DNA of 64,000 nt from Anoplopoma fimbria (Eukaryota > Chordata > Actinopteri > Perciformes > Anoplopomatidae). Position 1 is the stretch's first letter; each line of letters starts with the position of its first letter. This document shows, piece by piece, positions 1 through 10,580 of the stretch. The notes under the pieces are model-generated. The model did not search any database. It worked only from the letters and a program-made list of their open reading frames with translations, and was not told the DNA's origin. The position numbers and the translations under genes are program-made. The stretch covers positions 19,051,281 through 19,115,280 of the forward strand of contig NC_072469.1 in NCBI RefSeq assembly GCF_027596085.1. The letters run 5' to 3'.

Positions 1-1096
1 ATAGACAGATATCGATAGACAAAACACTTCCCTGTGGCACAAATAATGATCTTTGTTGAAATCATGACAATTAGAGGCATACTGTTCGTTTTATTAGTCT
101 GCATAATTTTCCCTTGTGTGATGTAAATGCTGTGAAATTCGGCTGAGGTTTTTTAGAGTGAAAATGGAAATGGAGTTCATCTCTGGATCAGATCTCTGTG
201 TCTGGCTCTGAAGCAGCTGGCTGGGCACGGGGCTTCGCAATGGCTGGCAGCTCCTTTTGGAGTTTTGGATATCAGTTTGTTAGGAAATGCTTTGCACTTT
301 GAAAATATCACAACAAAAGTATTTCATTTTAAATCTGGCAGACCTCGAACTACCCGTTGCACTTTACGTGTAGGTGTAAATGTGGCTCATATTATTCCAA
401 TGATATTTCTCCAACATTCATTTCTTCAGGGAATGTTGAGTGAGCATGCATGTTCTTTCCAAGCAGCAGCAGCAGCAGGCTGTTTCATATGCATACGCCC
501 ACACACACTCACACCTCAGATATGCCCCCAGTCAACAACAATCCAACACTATTGACCTCTGAGCAGCTCATCTTAAGTAACTGAGGACTGAATGCCTTGC
601 TAAAGGCACTAAGCTCTCAGAGGCTGAGGGAGAGGAGAGCTTTACTTATTTATTTTACCAAGTGATAAAAAACTGCTAGTCCTTTCAAATAATAGTAACA
701 ATACCCTTTTTTAAACTGATATGCCCAGGAAGTCACTGCTCCCGGGCCAAGAAATAGTCCAGCACATAACCCCAGTGAATCCACAACTTGTTGTAATTTT
801 CACTTCAGTTAAAATACTGAATACTAATAATGTGGGTGCTGGTGAGCAAAATGTTTTCTTACCGTGGGACAGAGTCAAGCTAGCTGTTTAAGTTAGGCAC
901 TTCTGAGCTCTAGCTTCATATTTAACAGACCTAAATGAGAGTGGTATGGGCCTTCTCATCTAACTCTTGTCAATTAAACAAATAATTGCATTAAGCAACA
1001 TTTAAAACTATTCCTTTCCCAAGAAAATCTCAAGAATTTGAATCTTGTGAGAATATGCGTTTGTCAGAGCGTGTGTGTTGTGCGGCCGATGTTTAC
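1..1096 (-). other. tpk1: tpk1 intron 6 (partial) at window edge
   Basis: This is sequence downstream of the exon 6 donor in the sense of the gene. It carries one MITE-like repeat (725-1020) and a short (AGC)5 run near 463-478. I looked for the next tpk1 exon, which should encode a VTLGGLAGRFDQ-like motif, and did not find it, so the intron continues past position 1. Confidence 0.75.
725..1020 (-). repeat. Percomorph MITE-like repeat (GCTTAGCTTAGC family), degenerate copy
   Basis: Landmarks in order are CCAGGAAGTCACTG, AAGAAATAGTCCAGCACATA, a GGACAGAG..CTAGCTGTTT block, GCTTCATATTTAAC, ATGAGAGTGGTAT and CTTCTCATCTAACTC. I recognise these as the reverse complement of a very common fish interspersed repeat. 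The element has no coding capacity, which fits a non-autonomous DNA transposon. Related copies in the window lie at 33841-34255 and 43340-43425. The name is descriptive; no Repbase name is claimed. Confidence 0.7.
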
Positions 1097-1192
1097 CTGT
1101 AACTGTCGTCTCTGAATTTCCTCCAGCATGATTGCAAGGCACTTGGTAAAGTCTGTTAGATCCTGGTCAGCTGTTTCTATCAGACTGCAACC
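1097..1192 (-). CDS. tpk1: tpk1 exon 6: thiamine pyrophosphokinase, residues 88-119
   Basis: This 96-bp exon (32 codons, phase 0 at both ends) has acceptor ..GCGTAG and donor GTAAAC. It encodes [18 protein letters not shown] followed by [14 protein letters not shown]. It aligns directly with the human TPK1 segment GCELISTPDQDHTDFTKC.., which joins the two halves of the enzyme. The DQDxTDF motif (Asp96, Asp98, Asp101 here) belongs to the ATP/Mg-binding region of the family. TPK1 transfers pyrophosphate from ATP to thiamine in the cytosol, making thiamine pyrophosphate and AMP. The following exons, which encode the thiamine-binding beta domain, are outside the window, so the gene is cut by the left edge. 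An in-frame AG 8 nt inside the exon is a weaker alternative acceptor and would break the phase. Confidence 0.95.
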
Positions 1193-1525
1193 CTACGCAC
1201 AAAGAAAAATGGAAACACACACGCAGGCAACACAACATAATCAGATGGATGTACACATTCCCAGATAGCAACACTAAAAAACCCAGGCAGAGATAAGGGA
1301 TAGGGGATAACAAAGCAGAGAAAAAAACTGAAAGAGATAGAGAGATGGAGAGAGGTATAAATCAGTGTTTTAGTCTTGTCTGGCTGTCTGTGGGCTGTGT
1401 TGCTGAATAATGTAGAGGTTCCAGTCAGTGGCCCTAAACTACAGCATCCAGGTAAACAACCGCACTCTGGCATTCTCTCCCTCTGTCTCCTTCTCTCTCC
1501 ATACACTGCACAACTTTGCCACTGC

Positions 1526-1529
<4 letters not shown>

Positions 1530-1583
<54 letters not shown>
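1530..1583. repeat. (CA)n microsatellite, 54 bp
   Basis: This is a pure CA dinucleotide run. It reads (UG)n in tpk1 pre-mRNA and lies about 340 nt upstream of the exon 6 acceptor. Confidence 0.98.
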
Positions 1584-1587
<4 letters not shown>

Positions 1588-1629
1588 TGTTCGCTGTGCT
1601 CTGTTTGATCCCATCCATCCTCGCTCGAT

Positions 1630-1655
1630 CCCCCCCCCCCCCCCCCCCCCCCCCC
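1630..1655. repeat. Poly-C run, 26 bp (poly-G in the tpk1 transcript)
   Basis: There are 26 consecutive C on the plus strand. In tpk1 pre-mRNA this is G26, which can form a G-quadruplex, 47 bp from the (UG)n tract. Homopolymer length is uncertain in assemblies. Confidence 0.95.
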
Positions 1656-2779
1656 GTCTCCATCCCTTGTCTCCCCCCCTCCTCCCTTTGCGGATTCTTT
1701 TCTGTTCTCTCCCTTCCATCTATGCAGAATTATTCACCGTTTCCGACAAATCTCTGAAGGAACGCCTCAAACTTTCCCATTGTTCTGCTCCTTAAGCATT
1801 ACCATAAAAGTCTGTTCTCTCTCAGGGAAAAAAGGTATTGCTCTTATTTTTTTCTTAGGCAACCTGTGTGATATTCGTGAAACGGGACTAATATAACAGA
1901 CAGCTACAGAGAGAGGGGAAAGGAGAAGAGAGAAAGGAGGATGGCAACCAATATTGTTGTGTGCGAGTATGTACGTGTGTGGCTGTGTGTGTTCATGGTG
2001 AAGTATTGGATCTGCATTTCAAACTGTACACAGTGTGTATCAGAGCGGGCTGATCACAGTAACACACAGCTCAAAGACATTTTCTTTCCTCGACGGGTGT
2101 GTGTCTTAGTGACACTTTGTATTTATCACTTATTGAACCGGGCTTTACCTCACGTCGCAGGTTCTGGTTTGACATTTTGCTTGTTATAAATTACGGAGAG
2201 TCAACTTCATAGAAGAATTAGCATTTTATCTTCATGACCTTGGAGAGTTTAGTCTAAATATGTCTACATGAACAAGTCTCTTGCACAGCTAGGGGCACAG
2301 GGAGCAAAGGCAACGACATAGGATGTCATTAGAAGACTCTCAAACCTGGACTATGTTTTATATAATTTAAGTAGAATACGTCTACAGCTAATGGTAAAAG
2401 GTTTTTTGAGTAAACACACAGAAATCATTGTTAGAAAAGATAATAGTCTTTTAAAGTCTTATTATAGTCTTTTTTTGTGCAATATAGTCAGGAAAACGCA
2501 ACAGATATCTAATGGTGAATCTTTTTTGCCTGAGAACCATTAATATAAATAAATATCTCCTGGCAACTCCTCATCATAGGTTTCATGGTTTTACGTTTTA
2601 AAGGGCCACATCAATTTAAGAGTGATTTTACCCTCTCAGGTAATTTGTTCAAAATATAGTATTTTCATAAGAAGGAAGCAGAGACCAGTCTATATATATC
2701 AGATTATATTTCTTTTCTTAATTTCTATAGGGGCATTCCTCTTGTGACCACTCATCTGACAGGAATTTTCACATCATTT

Positions 2780-2852
2780 CCAACATCCAACAATTGCATT
2801 GATTAGTATCTGTGGTTAAAAGAGTGTTAACACTCCCAACAAGCTAAACCAT
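2780..2852. repeat. Direct repeat copy 1 with 14-bp perfect palindrome
   Basis: This is nearly identical to 3499-3571, offset by 719 bp. It contains the perfect palindrome GAGTGTTAACACTC at 2822-2835. A second shared block, ACTCATCTGACAGGAATTTT, lies before this copy (near 2751) but after copy 2 (near 3592), so the blocks are rearranged. Confidence 0.85.
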
Positions 2853-3254
2853 TAGATCTTTAAGTTAAAGTTGATTATATGACCTATAAATAAGTGTTCA
2901 AGGGATTACCAGAAAGGTTCAACCTGTCATGATGGAATATATTGTATTTGTTAAAAGCAAAACCCTTGCATGTTCCCGAGTCAGCAGGAAGTGAATTTAA
3001 CCTGTAAAGTGTGACTCTGACCAGCACCAGAGGTAGTTTTTGATGACTGGGTTTACATGCCTCTTGAGTGCACTGGCAGCTGAAAGCATGTCAGACTGCA
3101 CATATGTGACCACTTTGATAATTCAGTCTGCATGTTCTTATCACTGCAGGTGGAACTCCTGGAAAGTCTTGAGTATGCGAGCCATTAAACCCAAGTCCTC
3201 TCTGAGCAGTCACTTATCCACTTAGGCAGCCTGCAGTCTATAACCCCGCAACAC

Positions 3255-3293
3255 CACACACACACACACACACACTCACACACACACTCACAC

Positions 3294-3328
<35 letters not shown>

Positions 3329-3360
3329 CACACACACTCACACACACACACACACACACA
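3255..3360. repeat. (CA)n microsatellite interrupted by CT
   Basis: This tract of about 106 bp is CA-rich with repeated CTCA interruptions. It is (UG)n with AG interruptions in the tpk1 transcript. Confidence 0.95.
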
Positions 3361-3498
3361 TACTCAGAAACCAGGATGTTTCTCAAGCTCAAGCTGAGTT
3401 GATAGTTCATGTCATGTTGAGCTGCTGAGGGTTTAGTTTGCTGAATCCAGTGAAAGTCACTCATCTGAGTCATCACTCATCACAAGTATTTCCAAAAT

Positions 3499-3571
3499 CC
3501 AACATCCAACAATTGCATTGATCAGTATTTGTGGTTAGAAGAGTGTTAACACTCCCAACAAGCTAAACCAT
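3499..3571. repeat. Direct repeat copy 2 with 14-bp perfect palindrome
   Basis: This is the second copy of the 2780-2852 unit with a few substitutions. The palindrome GAGTGTTAACACTC at 3541-3554 is conserved exactly. The pair looks like a small interspersed element or an imperfect local duplication; the family is not recognised. Confidence 0.85.
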
Positions 3572-4215
3572 AACATCTTTTATCTTTACTACTCATCTGA
3601 CAGGAATTTTCCTTCGACATAAAAGGTCACAAAAATACCCCAGTATTAACTACATTACCACCTAACCCGTATCTTAATTGTCCAATACATACAATGCTCT
3701 GACAATATTTATATTTCGTTAGCTCATTAAGTCAGCAAGAATATCCCTGGAATTGTTCAGAAATGGAGGAGTTAACTTAGATGCAGTGTAGTCCTATACA
3801 CAATCAAGAGATTCTTTTGTATGACTTCACAATGTGCAGCTAAAATGATCGACCAGCATCTACTTGTTTTGTAATTCAACTTACAAAACAGAACTTTAAG
3901 GCAGCACAATGAAAACAAAATCATTCTTAAGTATATTCAATTGATGTCAAACACTGTTCTGCAAGAAAATGTCTTTATAGTCAGTGTAACTTTGCACCAG
4001 ATGGGTAAATAAGATGTATTGAGTAAACTATGAAACAGAGAAGAGTCCCTGATTGTGTGGACAAACATGCAAATCCTCAATCCATGTTGGAAAAGTAAAC
4101 TTCCTAATAAAGTTGTCTACATGTCAAGGTGGTAAGGTTAAGGAGTCAAGTTGTACATTTTAGGCTAGACAGTAAGGAGTTATTTTCGTCCATGTCTGCC
4201 GAATTTCTTTTTGCT

Positions 4216-4218
<3 letters not shown>

Positions 4219-4271
<53 letters not shown>

Positions 4272-4278
4272 TGTGTGT
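4219..4278. repeat. (GT)n microsatellite, about 60 bp
   Basis: This tract is (CA)n in tpk1 pre-mRNA and begins 55 nt downstream of the exon 5 donor. CA repeats just downstream of a 5' splice site are known hnRNP L targets in mammals. It is complementary to the tract at 4639-4719 on the other side of exon 5. Confidence 0.97.
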
Positions 4279-4332
4279 CACTGTGTGTGCACCTGTAGAT
4301 CAGAGAGTGCGTACAAGTTGTGTTCCACTCAC

Positions 4333-4405
4333 CTTGTCTCCATAGAATGCTTTGACCTCAGCAGTAATGGAATCAAAATCCCCACTGATATAGTCGGGGA
4401 GAAAG
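4333..4405 (-). CDS. tpk1: tpk1 exon 5: thiamine pyrophosphokinase, residues 63-87
   Basis: This 73-bp exon starts by completing a split Ser codon (AG|C) from exon 4 and ends in phase 0 after GDK. Its acceptor ..CATCCAG follows a long pyrimidine tract, and its donor is GTGAGT. It encodes [18 protein letters not shown] then AFYGDK, against human FLPEFINGDFDSIRPEVR. The GDFDS motif (Asp72 and Asp74 here, Asp71 and Asp73 in human) is the hallmark acidic site of the family, needed for Mg-ATP binding and catalysis. Skipping this exon would shift the frame (73 is not a multiple of 3) and remove the active-site aspartates. It sits between complementary CA and UG tracts. Confidence 0.97.
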
Positions 4406-4520
4406 CTGGATGTGAGGATAGAAAAGAGAGGGTGAGTGACAGAGGGAGAGGGTTACGATTGCAAGAAAGACAGAGAGTGTGAGGCAGAGATAGAAGAGAG
4501 AGGGGGGGAGAGAGAGGACA
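4406..4520 (-). promoter_or_regulatory. tpk1: Extended polypyrimidine tract of the exon 5 acceptor
   Basis: On the minus strand, about 115 nt upstream of the exon 5 acceptor are mostly C and T, with runs such as CTCTCTCTCCCCCCCTCTCT. This is much longer than an ordinary polypyrimidine tract and would be expected to bind U2AF and PTB-type proteins. It lies between the acceptor and the (UG)n tract. Confidence 0.7.
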
Positions 4521-4636
4521 TCGGGGCATGTGTCAGCTCTTTGATCTGTGCAGCGAGGGAGTGACGCCGCCGGGGGAAGACGAAGAGACATGGAGACTGA
4601 CAGGGTGATTCTCTGTGGCAGTGAGCCTGGCACTGG

Positions 4637-4638
<2 letters not shown>

Positions 4639-4719
<81 letters not shown>
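4639..4719. repeat. (CA)n microsatellite, 81 bp
   Basis: This pure CA run is (UG)n in tpk1 pre-mRNA, 234 nt upstream of the exon 5 acceptor. UG repeats upstream of an exon are known TDP-43/CELF sites (for example CFTR exon 9). Confidence 0.98.
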
Positions 4720-4721
<2 letters not shown>

Positions 4722-6055
4722 CTGACTGCAGAGATCGATGTGAAAGCACACACACATGTACACAACCAATTTCTCTCACACACACGCACACACACAAATA
4801 AACAGAGCATGATGTACCTGGTGTGCGTTCAGATATTGGCCTGTTCCATTACACTGAGTGACTGCATTCTCCATTAGAGCTGTGGATCATTGTGATTACT
4901 ACAGGTCACAGTGCAATTTCATGTTTTGAAACATGCACTCAATGAACGCAGTATATACTGTTAGAGTAAATGGTGAAATAAGGTGTGTGTTTGTAGGAAC
5001 ATGTCTATTTATATGGGCTAGTGATATGGGTTAGAGGAAAAACAAGTAAAAACACTACAGACTTGTGTGCTGCAGAGCACTTCAATTTTTAGAGCTACAT
5101 TGACAGTCAACAGTACTGAGAACCAAATTATAATACTATAAGCCAATATCATATAAAGTCCTGTTATATGATATGAAAGTCATGTTTCTGGTTTAAATAA
5201 TACATCTTTGTAGAGGAAAATGCTGATCACAATAGTTTCTACATTTAAACCTCAAAAGACGAGAGTGAGTTTAAATTGTTTAAATTGTGTGCTGATTATG
5301 CATCATCGCCCCTCTATATCAGCAAAAAACAAACAACAATTAAGAGTCAAGTTTTGTTTATTAATGCATATTTCAGCCATTTCAAATGATTAGAAAATAA
5401 ATTAGTACTCAGTAATGAGCCCTAAGAGTACAGCATATATTAATGTTGAGGTTATTGTGCAGTTAGTATGCATGACACAAATTACATGTGGCAGGAACAT
5501 GTGTGATGGAGGATGCAAATTAACCTGAACTGCTAGGTTTAAAACATAGATGCATGCTAATGTAAGGCCATTGTACATGCACATTTTTTGTTAATCGATT
5601 ATGAAAAGGAGAAAAAAAAAATGAAAATGCAATTTATTGGAATGAAAGCCCTACCTCCCCATGTGTTATGACTCATATAACCCAGAAATACCTTCTCAGA
5701 AAACAGGCACAATGATCCCAAAATGAAGTCATTCAGAATATTAGTTGTTAACTACATAAACCTGGCAGAAATTCTATGTTAATACATGCAATTAAGGGGA
5801 TTACAAGGGAAAACTAAACTGGGCTGGAGGTTTGGGAATATACGTGCATGCAGGCGTTGCATTCCGAATACTAATATCACTATGTATTTTATTCATCAAA
5901 ATACAACTGTGTTTTGAGGCAGCCTGCATTCCCAAGGTGGAGGAATTAACAAGGTCTCTAGCAGATATCAATGAAAACAACCAAAAATCCACCAGCCACT
6001 ACTGAGTGGAACATTCCTGTCAGAGAGAGACAGATAGCTCTCTGTTTATTCCATT

Positions 6056-6059
<4 letters not shown>

Positions 6060-6146
<87 letters not shown>
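6060..6146. repeat. (GT)n microsatellite, 87 bp
   Basis: Nearly pure GT run in intron 4; (CA)n in the tpk1 transcript. It is followed by a looser TCTGTTTGTGTG tail. Confidence 0.97.
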
Positions 6147-6147
<1 letters not shown>

Positions 6148-6265
6148 TGTTTGTGTGTGTGTTTATGTGTAAGAAGCAGGACCACGCAGGGATGCGGTTG
6201 CCGCTATCTAGAGGCATTAACAGGTCTGACATTACGATTTCATGGTTGGTCGGGTGGTGCGTTTG

Positions 6266-6296
6266 TTTGTGTGTGTGTGCGCGTGGGTGTGTTTGT

Positions 6297-6350
<54 letters not shown>

Positions 6351-6377
6351 GTGTGTGTGTGTGTGTGTGTCTGTGTG
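6266..6377. repeat. Compound (GT)n microsatellite with GC and AT interruptions
   Basis: GT-rich tract with GCGCGTGGG and ATGTATG interruptions, about 112 bp; (CA)n in the tpk1 transcript. Confidence 0.93.
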
Positions 6378-6817
6378 CTCCCCAGCAAGAGGCGAGAGCG
6401 CTGTTCCGGTCGGTTGAAGAAAGAGATACAGAAGGATTATTCCCTCCCTCCCTCCCTACCCAGTGTTCCCATTCACACCAAAAAGATACAGCAAGACAAA
6501 CGGAACAGCAATTGTATGCAATCCACTGTCACACAAACACAAACACACAAACACCTACCACAAGCATGCGTGAAGTCAATCAAGCACAACTTTCCCTGAG
6601 CTGGACAAAAAAATGTTATCCAAGTAAAAACTTCCCCTGTCCTAACAAACACATTCACAGCACACACACAATATGCACAAACATCTGCATATAAGAAAGT
6701 ACACGCAGGCACATGCACACTTTTCCCCGGGTTATAATGCAGGACGTCACAATTGCATCTCCCTTCAGATATAACCTTCATGTGACTGATGGGACGAGAC
6801 TTGGCACTAAGCCTGAG

Positions 6818-6820
<3 letters not shown>

Positions 6821-6864
<44 letters not shown>

Positions 6865-6878
6865 GTACACACACACAT
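6821..6878. repeat. (AC)n microsatellite
   Basis: About 40 bp are pure AC, then ATACGTACACACACAC. It reads (UG)n in tpk1 pre-mRNA. Confidence 0.95.
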
Positions 6879-8345
6879 CCCGTTGTGACCTGTGTGCATG
6901 ACTCCATCGGCTGATAGTAATTGACCAGGCGAGTTTCTAAATTCTGTATCTGTGTCTGTGTGCGTGAGCGTAGATGCTGTTTGCGAGTGTTTGTGTGTCT
7001 GCGTGCCGTGTGTCTGACAGTCTTCACTTCCACATTAATATTAACTGACACTTTAATTTGGATGGGAAATAGAGCATTTTACCGCCAGTTTGTCTGAGTA
7101 CCGGGTGGCTGGGATGGCTGTGTGACCTTTGCCTGTGTTTGCGTGTGTGTATGTGTTTGTCCATTAGCCGGCTTGTGTGTCCCTCTCTCTGCTTCCTTCT
7201 TTGCCTGCTTTTTTCCTCCCCTCTCCCTGCCAACCAACACCTCTTCCAACCAACACATTTTCACTCTGCAATACTTTTCTATGTAACTGAGGCAATTTCC
7301 GTCATCTAAGTACTTCATTTAGATAGGAAAGAAAAACAATCTCTTCCACCATCTCATACTTCCTGTCTTTGTTTCCATCAGATTAAGCCTGACCATTGTA
7401 CCATATGACCACTTAATTACATCAGAATGTTTTGTTTATATTCTCTCGCTCCCTCATATCTTTCATTATCTCCTGAATCACAGCATGATGAACACTCATT
7501 CCTTTTGTCTTGTCTTTTCAGCACTTGAGGAGATGCAGCTCTGATTACTCCTCTCATCCCTCCCATCTCCCAATCAGAGGAGCAGAGACGGTGAAAGGTT
7601 GGAGGGATTATTTTGGGTGACATCACTAACGACCCGCAACAAGCCTCAAGCAAAGCAATTTTACACGTTCTGCTCTCTGATTTAGATGACTATTGATATA
7701 AACTGGAAGATGGACATGTTATGTCAACTTTTGTGCATGTTCTCGAGTTGCTAGAGTTGGCGCGTGTGTTTGAAGGAGAATGTCCTTGGATGGAAGATCT
7801 GAGCACTTGGCACTGAAAGCAACAGCATTATTTCTTCTCACAACAGTCAGATTTAAGTTTAGATAGTTTAGTTATATCACAAAAAAAGGTAGTTTAAGAT
7901 GCATGCACTTGATTTCAGTTAACTTTATTATTTTTGTGATGGTCATAAGTGTAACTTTGGAAGGCCCTTACAGATGACCTATTTGTTCATTCAAATATGA
8001 GGACTTGTTTGTTTCTAGATGGGAGGTGTATGTGGTATATATGTGTGGATCTCATGATAAAGCATATTATTATCTCACTGCAACAAAGGCTCTAATTAGC
8101 CCCTCAGGGAACTATAGTATGAAAAAAACGCATGAAAAAAACAGATTGCTAATGGTTGGATGCATTTTTGATTGTGAAAACATGTAGGCCATGTGTGTTT
8201 GTAGTAGCCTGATGTATTCAAACAACAGTGATCCTGGGATTTGAGATCCAACAGTGATTAATCCCAAAGTTAATCAGTGTGATGGCCGTAGCCTGTCAGA
8301 CTAATAACCAGACACCGTCATAACTACACACACTCCTTATGCCCT

Positions 8346-8465
<120 letters not shown>

Positions 8466-10259
8466 ATTTAACTCTCAGAATTACTCTTAGGGCTACTTGG
8501 TGTACTAGAGTTGGGGGGGAATTCGAAATTCTGATTAATCTTAATTGTTACAATTCTACTACGACAAACAACACAGCAGACATTATGTAAAATCAAAAGC
8601 CTTCACTTTAAAAGGTAACGCCCAGTTCCCCAGGCTCATCAACTCTACTCAGCAGGTCAATTTTCCAACACAGAGCAATAAACACAGAGGGGACTTTTCA
8701 ATCAGTCTACAAAAGACTAGTTGGAGAATATGTGGGCTAAAAAAAACAGAAGAAAACTTGGTTGGCTATGAACTTCCTGACAAAAGATGAAATAATGAAC
8801 AAAAAAAAAACCAGTGGTAGCTAATTACTGTGGATTAATAATTGAAGCATAGCTAACAGAACAGACATACTGCATTAACATTACATACAACTAATTACAC
8901 CAGCCTATCAAAGGTGCAGAGAAGAACTAATAAATTAAACAAGGTACAGGATTCTAAAATGACTAAGCATATTAATTGAAAGTTTGAAATGAAAAAGAAA
9001 ATGTAACAGCACTGAAAGCAATTAGGAGAATGGAGTCCTTTCTTAACAGTCATCAGCTGATCCCCCTCCTGCCTGGTTTCATTTGCAATGTAATCCTCTT
9101 AATTGCTGGACTGTGCCCCTGTTTTTAAGTCACGCCATTCTGCATAACCCAGCAGTTAGACGTGTAATCATTTAACTACAGCATATTTGTAGGGAGCTTT
9201 GAGTGAATTATATAATGAGGCAGATACACGGGAAACCTTATAAATGTTTAAAATGCCTTAGAAATCCAAACGCATCTCAAGTCAACTCACACTGGGTCCT
9301 GACCACTGACCTAATTAAAATAATATCATCACACCGAGCCGTTGATCCGCCTGGTGAGCAACAAAGGATAAAAGGTGCGTGATGGGATTGAGGAAACATG
9401 AAGTGAAATAGAGAGAGCGACTGTCGGAGATATCTCTTTGCCACTAAGTCTTGTAAAATAAGTAGTGTGGCGCTTGACAGCTTAATTTGCTGAGCAACAG
9501 CATTATCTTCTCTAAACCAAGATGCATACACAATCGTATACTGACACAACTATGCCCTGAAAATCTCTTCCACACATACACATGCTTAGTCAAACGCTCA
9601 TAGATCCACGTACACATCAGCTGCAATTTTTATGTGCTCGTGGACAATTGCCTCCCAAAAAACCCCCCTCCCTGCTCATCCATCTCTTGACTTCTTATCC
9701 TCTCAAAGGATTTGATTACATGCACAAATTAGACCAAATGCTATTTTCATTTAGAAATGAGGATAATACAGGATACATGAGAGCCAGGCGGTCTCAGCTC
9801 CAACGAAAAGCCCCAACGAAAGCTACTTTAGTGCATTCCTTTGACTGATGACAGTTCTGTTGATGGAATGAAATCACTCTCTGATAATATGCATTTAGCA
9901 CAAGTTATATTATAGAGCAGCTATTCAACCACTAGCTGTAGATATGGATCTGTCTCTGTGTGTGACTGATAAGGAAAAAGGGAGACACCATGATGTATTG
10001 TTCCATAACTATAATATCTAAAGCAAACACACAATAGAAAAGCTTTAACACTTTTGACTCGCACTAAACTACTAATGTTATTAACTTCATTAACAGTTGA
10101 ACAAAACATTACTTAAGATCAGTTCAGTCTTCAACTATTCCAAAATATTGTTTGGACTCACATTCACCTGAACCCCAGATCATACTGGTACCTAGGAGTC
10201 CTAGTACTAAGCAGTTACTGGCTGATTGTGTCAGTTTACCATTATATATATATATATAC

Positions 10260-10479
10260 AGTACCAGTCAAAAGTTTGGACACACCTTCTCATTCAATGG
10301 TTTTTCTTTATTTTATTTTTTTCTACATTGTAGATTAATATTGAAGACATCCAAACTATGAAGGAACACATTATGGAATTATGTGGTAAACAAACAAATG
10401 CTCAACAAACCAGAATATGTTTTATATTTTAGATTCTTCAAAGTAGGTGAATGAGAAGGTGTGTCCAAACTTTTGACTG

Positions 10480-10484
<5 letters not shown>
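10260..10484. mobile_element. Tc1/mariner-type MITE with perfect 37-bp terminal inverted repeats
   Basis: Bases 10260-10296 are the exact reverse complement of 10448-10484 (37 of 37). The end begins AGTACCAGTCAAAAGTTTGG, which I recognise as the terminus of Tc1-like transposons abundant in fish and salmonids. The 225-bp body keeps subterminal motifs (TTCTACATTGTAGATTAATA, GATTCTTCAAAGTAG) but no transposase, so it is an internally deleted, non-autonomous copy. It sits in TA repeats (10243-10258 left, 10485-10555 right), as expected for TA target choice. Perfect ends suggest recent insertion or selection for mobility. Confidence 0.93.
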
Positions 10485-10562
<78 letters not shown>

Positions 10563-10580
10563 TATATAAATATATATAAA
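10485..10580. repeat. (TA)n microsatellite
   Basis: About 70 bp of pure AT, then short interrupted AT runs, abutting the MITE. The run of similar type on the left flank (10243-10258) suggests the element inserted inside an existing TA tract. Confidence 0.95.

Larger units (their letters stand above)
1193..4332 (-). other. tpk1: tpk1 intron 5
   Basis: This intron of about 3.1 kb has a GTGAGT donor next to exon 5 and a CGTAG acceptor next to exon 6. It holds a (CA)n tract, a 26-base poly-C run, a 73-bp direct repeat pair 719 bp apart, an interrupted CA/CT tract and a (GT)n tract. I see no other gene in it. Confidence 0.85.

Noticed and set aside
3255..3360. CRISPR-like regular repeat pattern
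   Set aside because: It is an interrupted CA/CT microsatellite with no unique spacers.
5958..6694. Many overlapping open frames of 100-200 codons around 6 kb, and similar ones at 1.2-1.8, 4.1-4.9, 13.3-13.8, 24.0-24.6, 39.3-39.5, 42.5-42.9 and 59.8-60.1 kb
   Set aside because: They are read-through of (CA)n or (GT)n giving HTHT or CVCV peptides, open on both strands at once, with no initiation context or domain.
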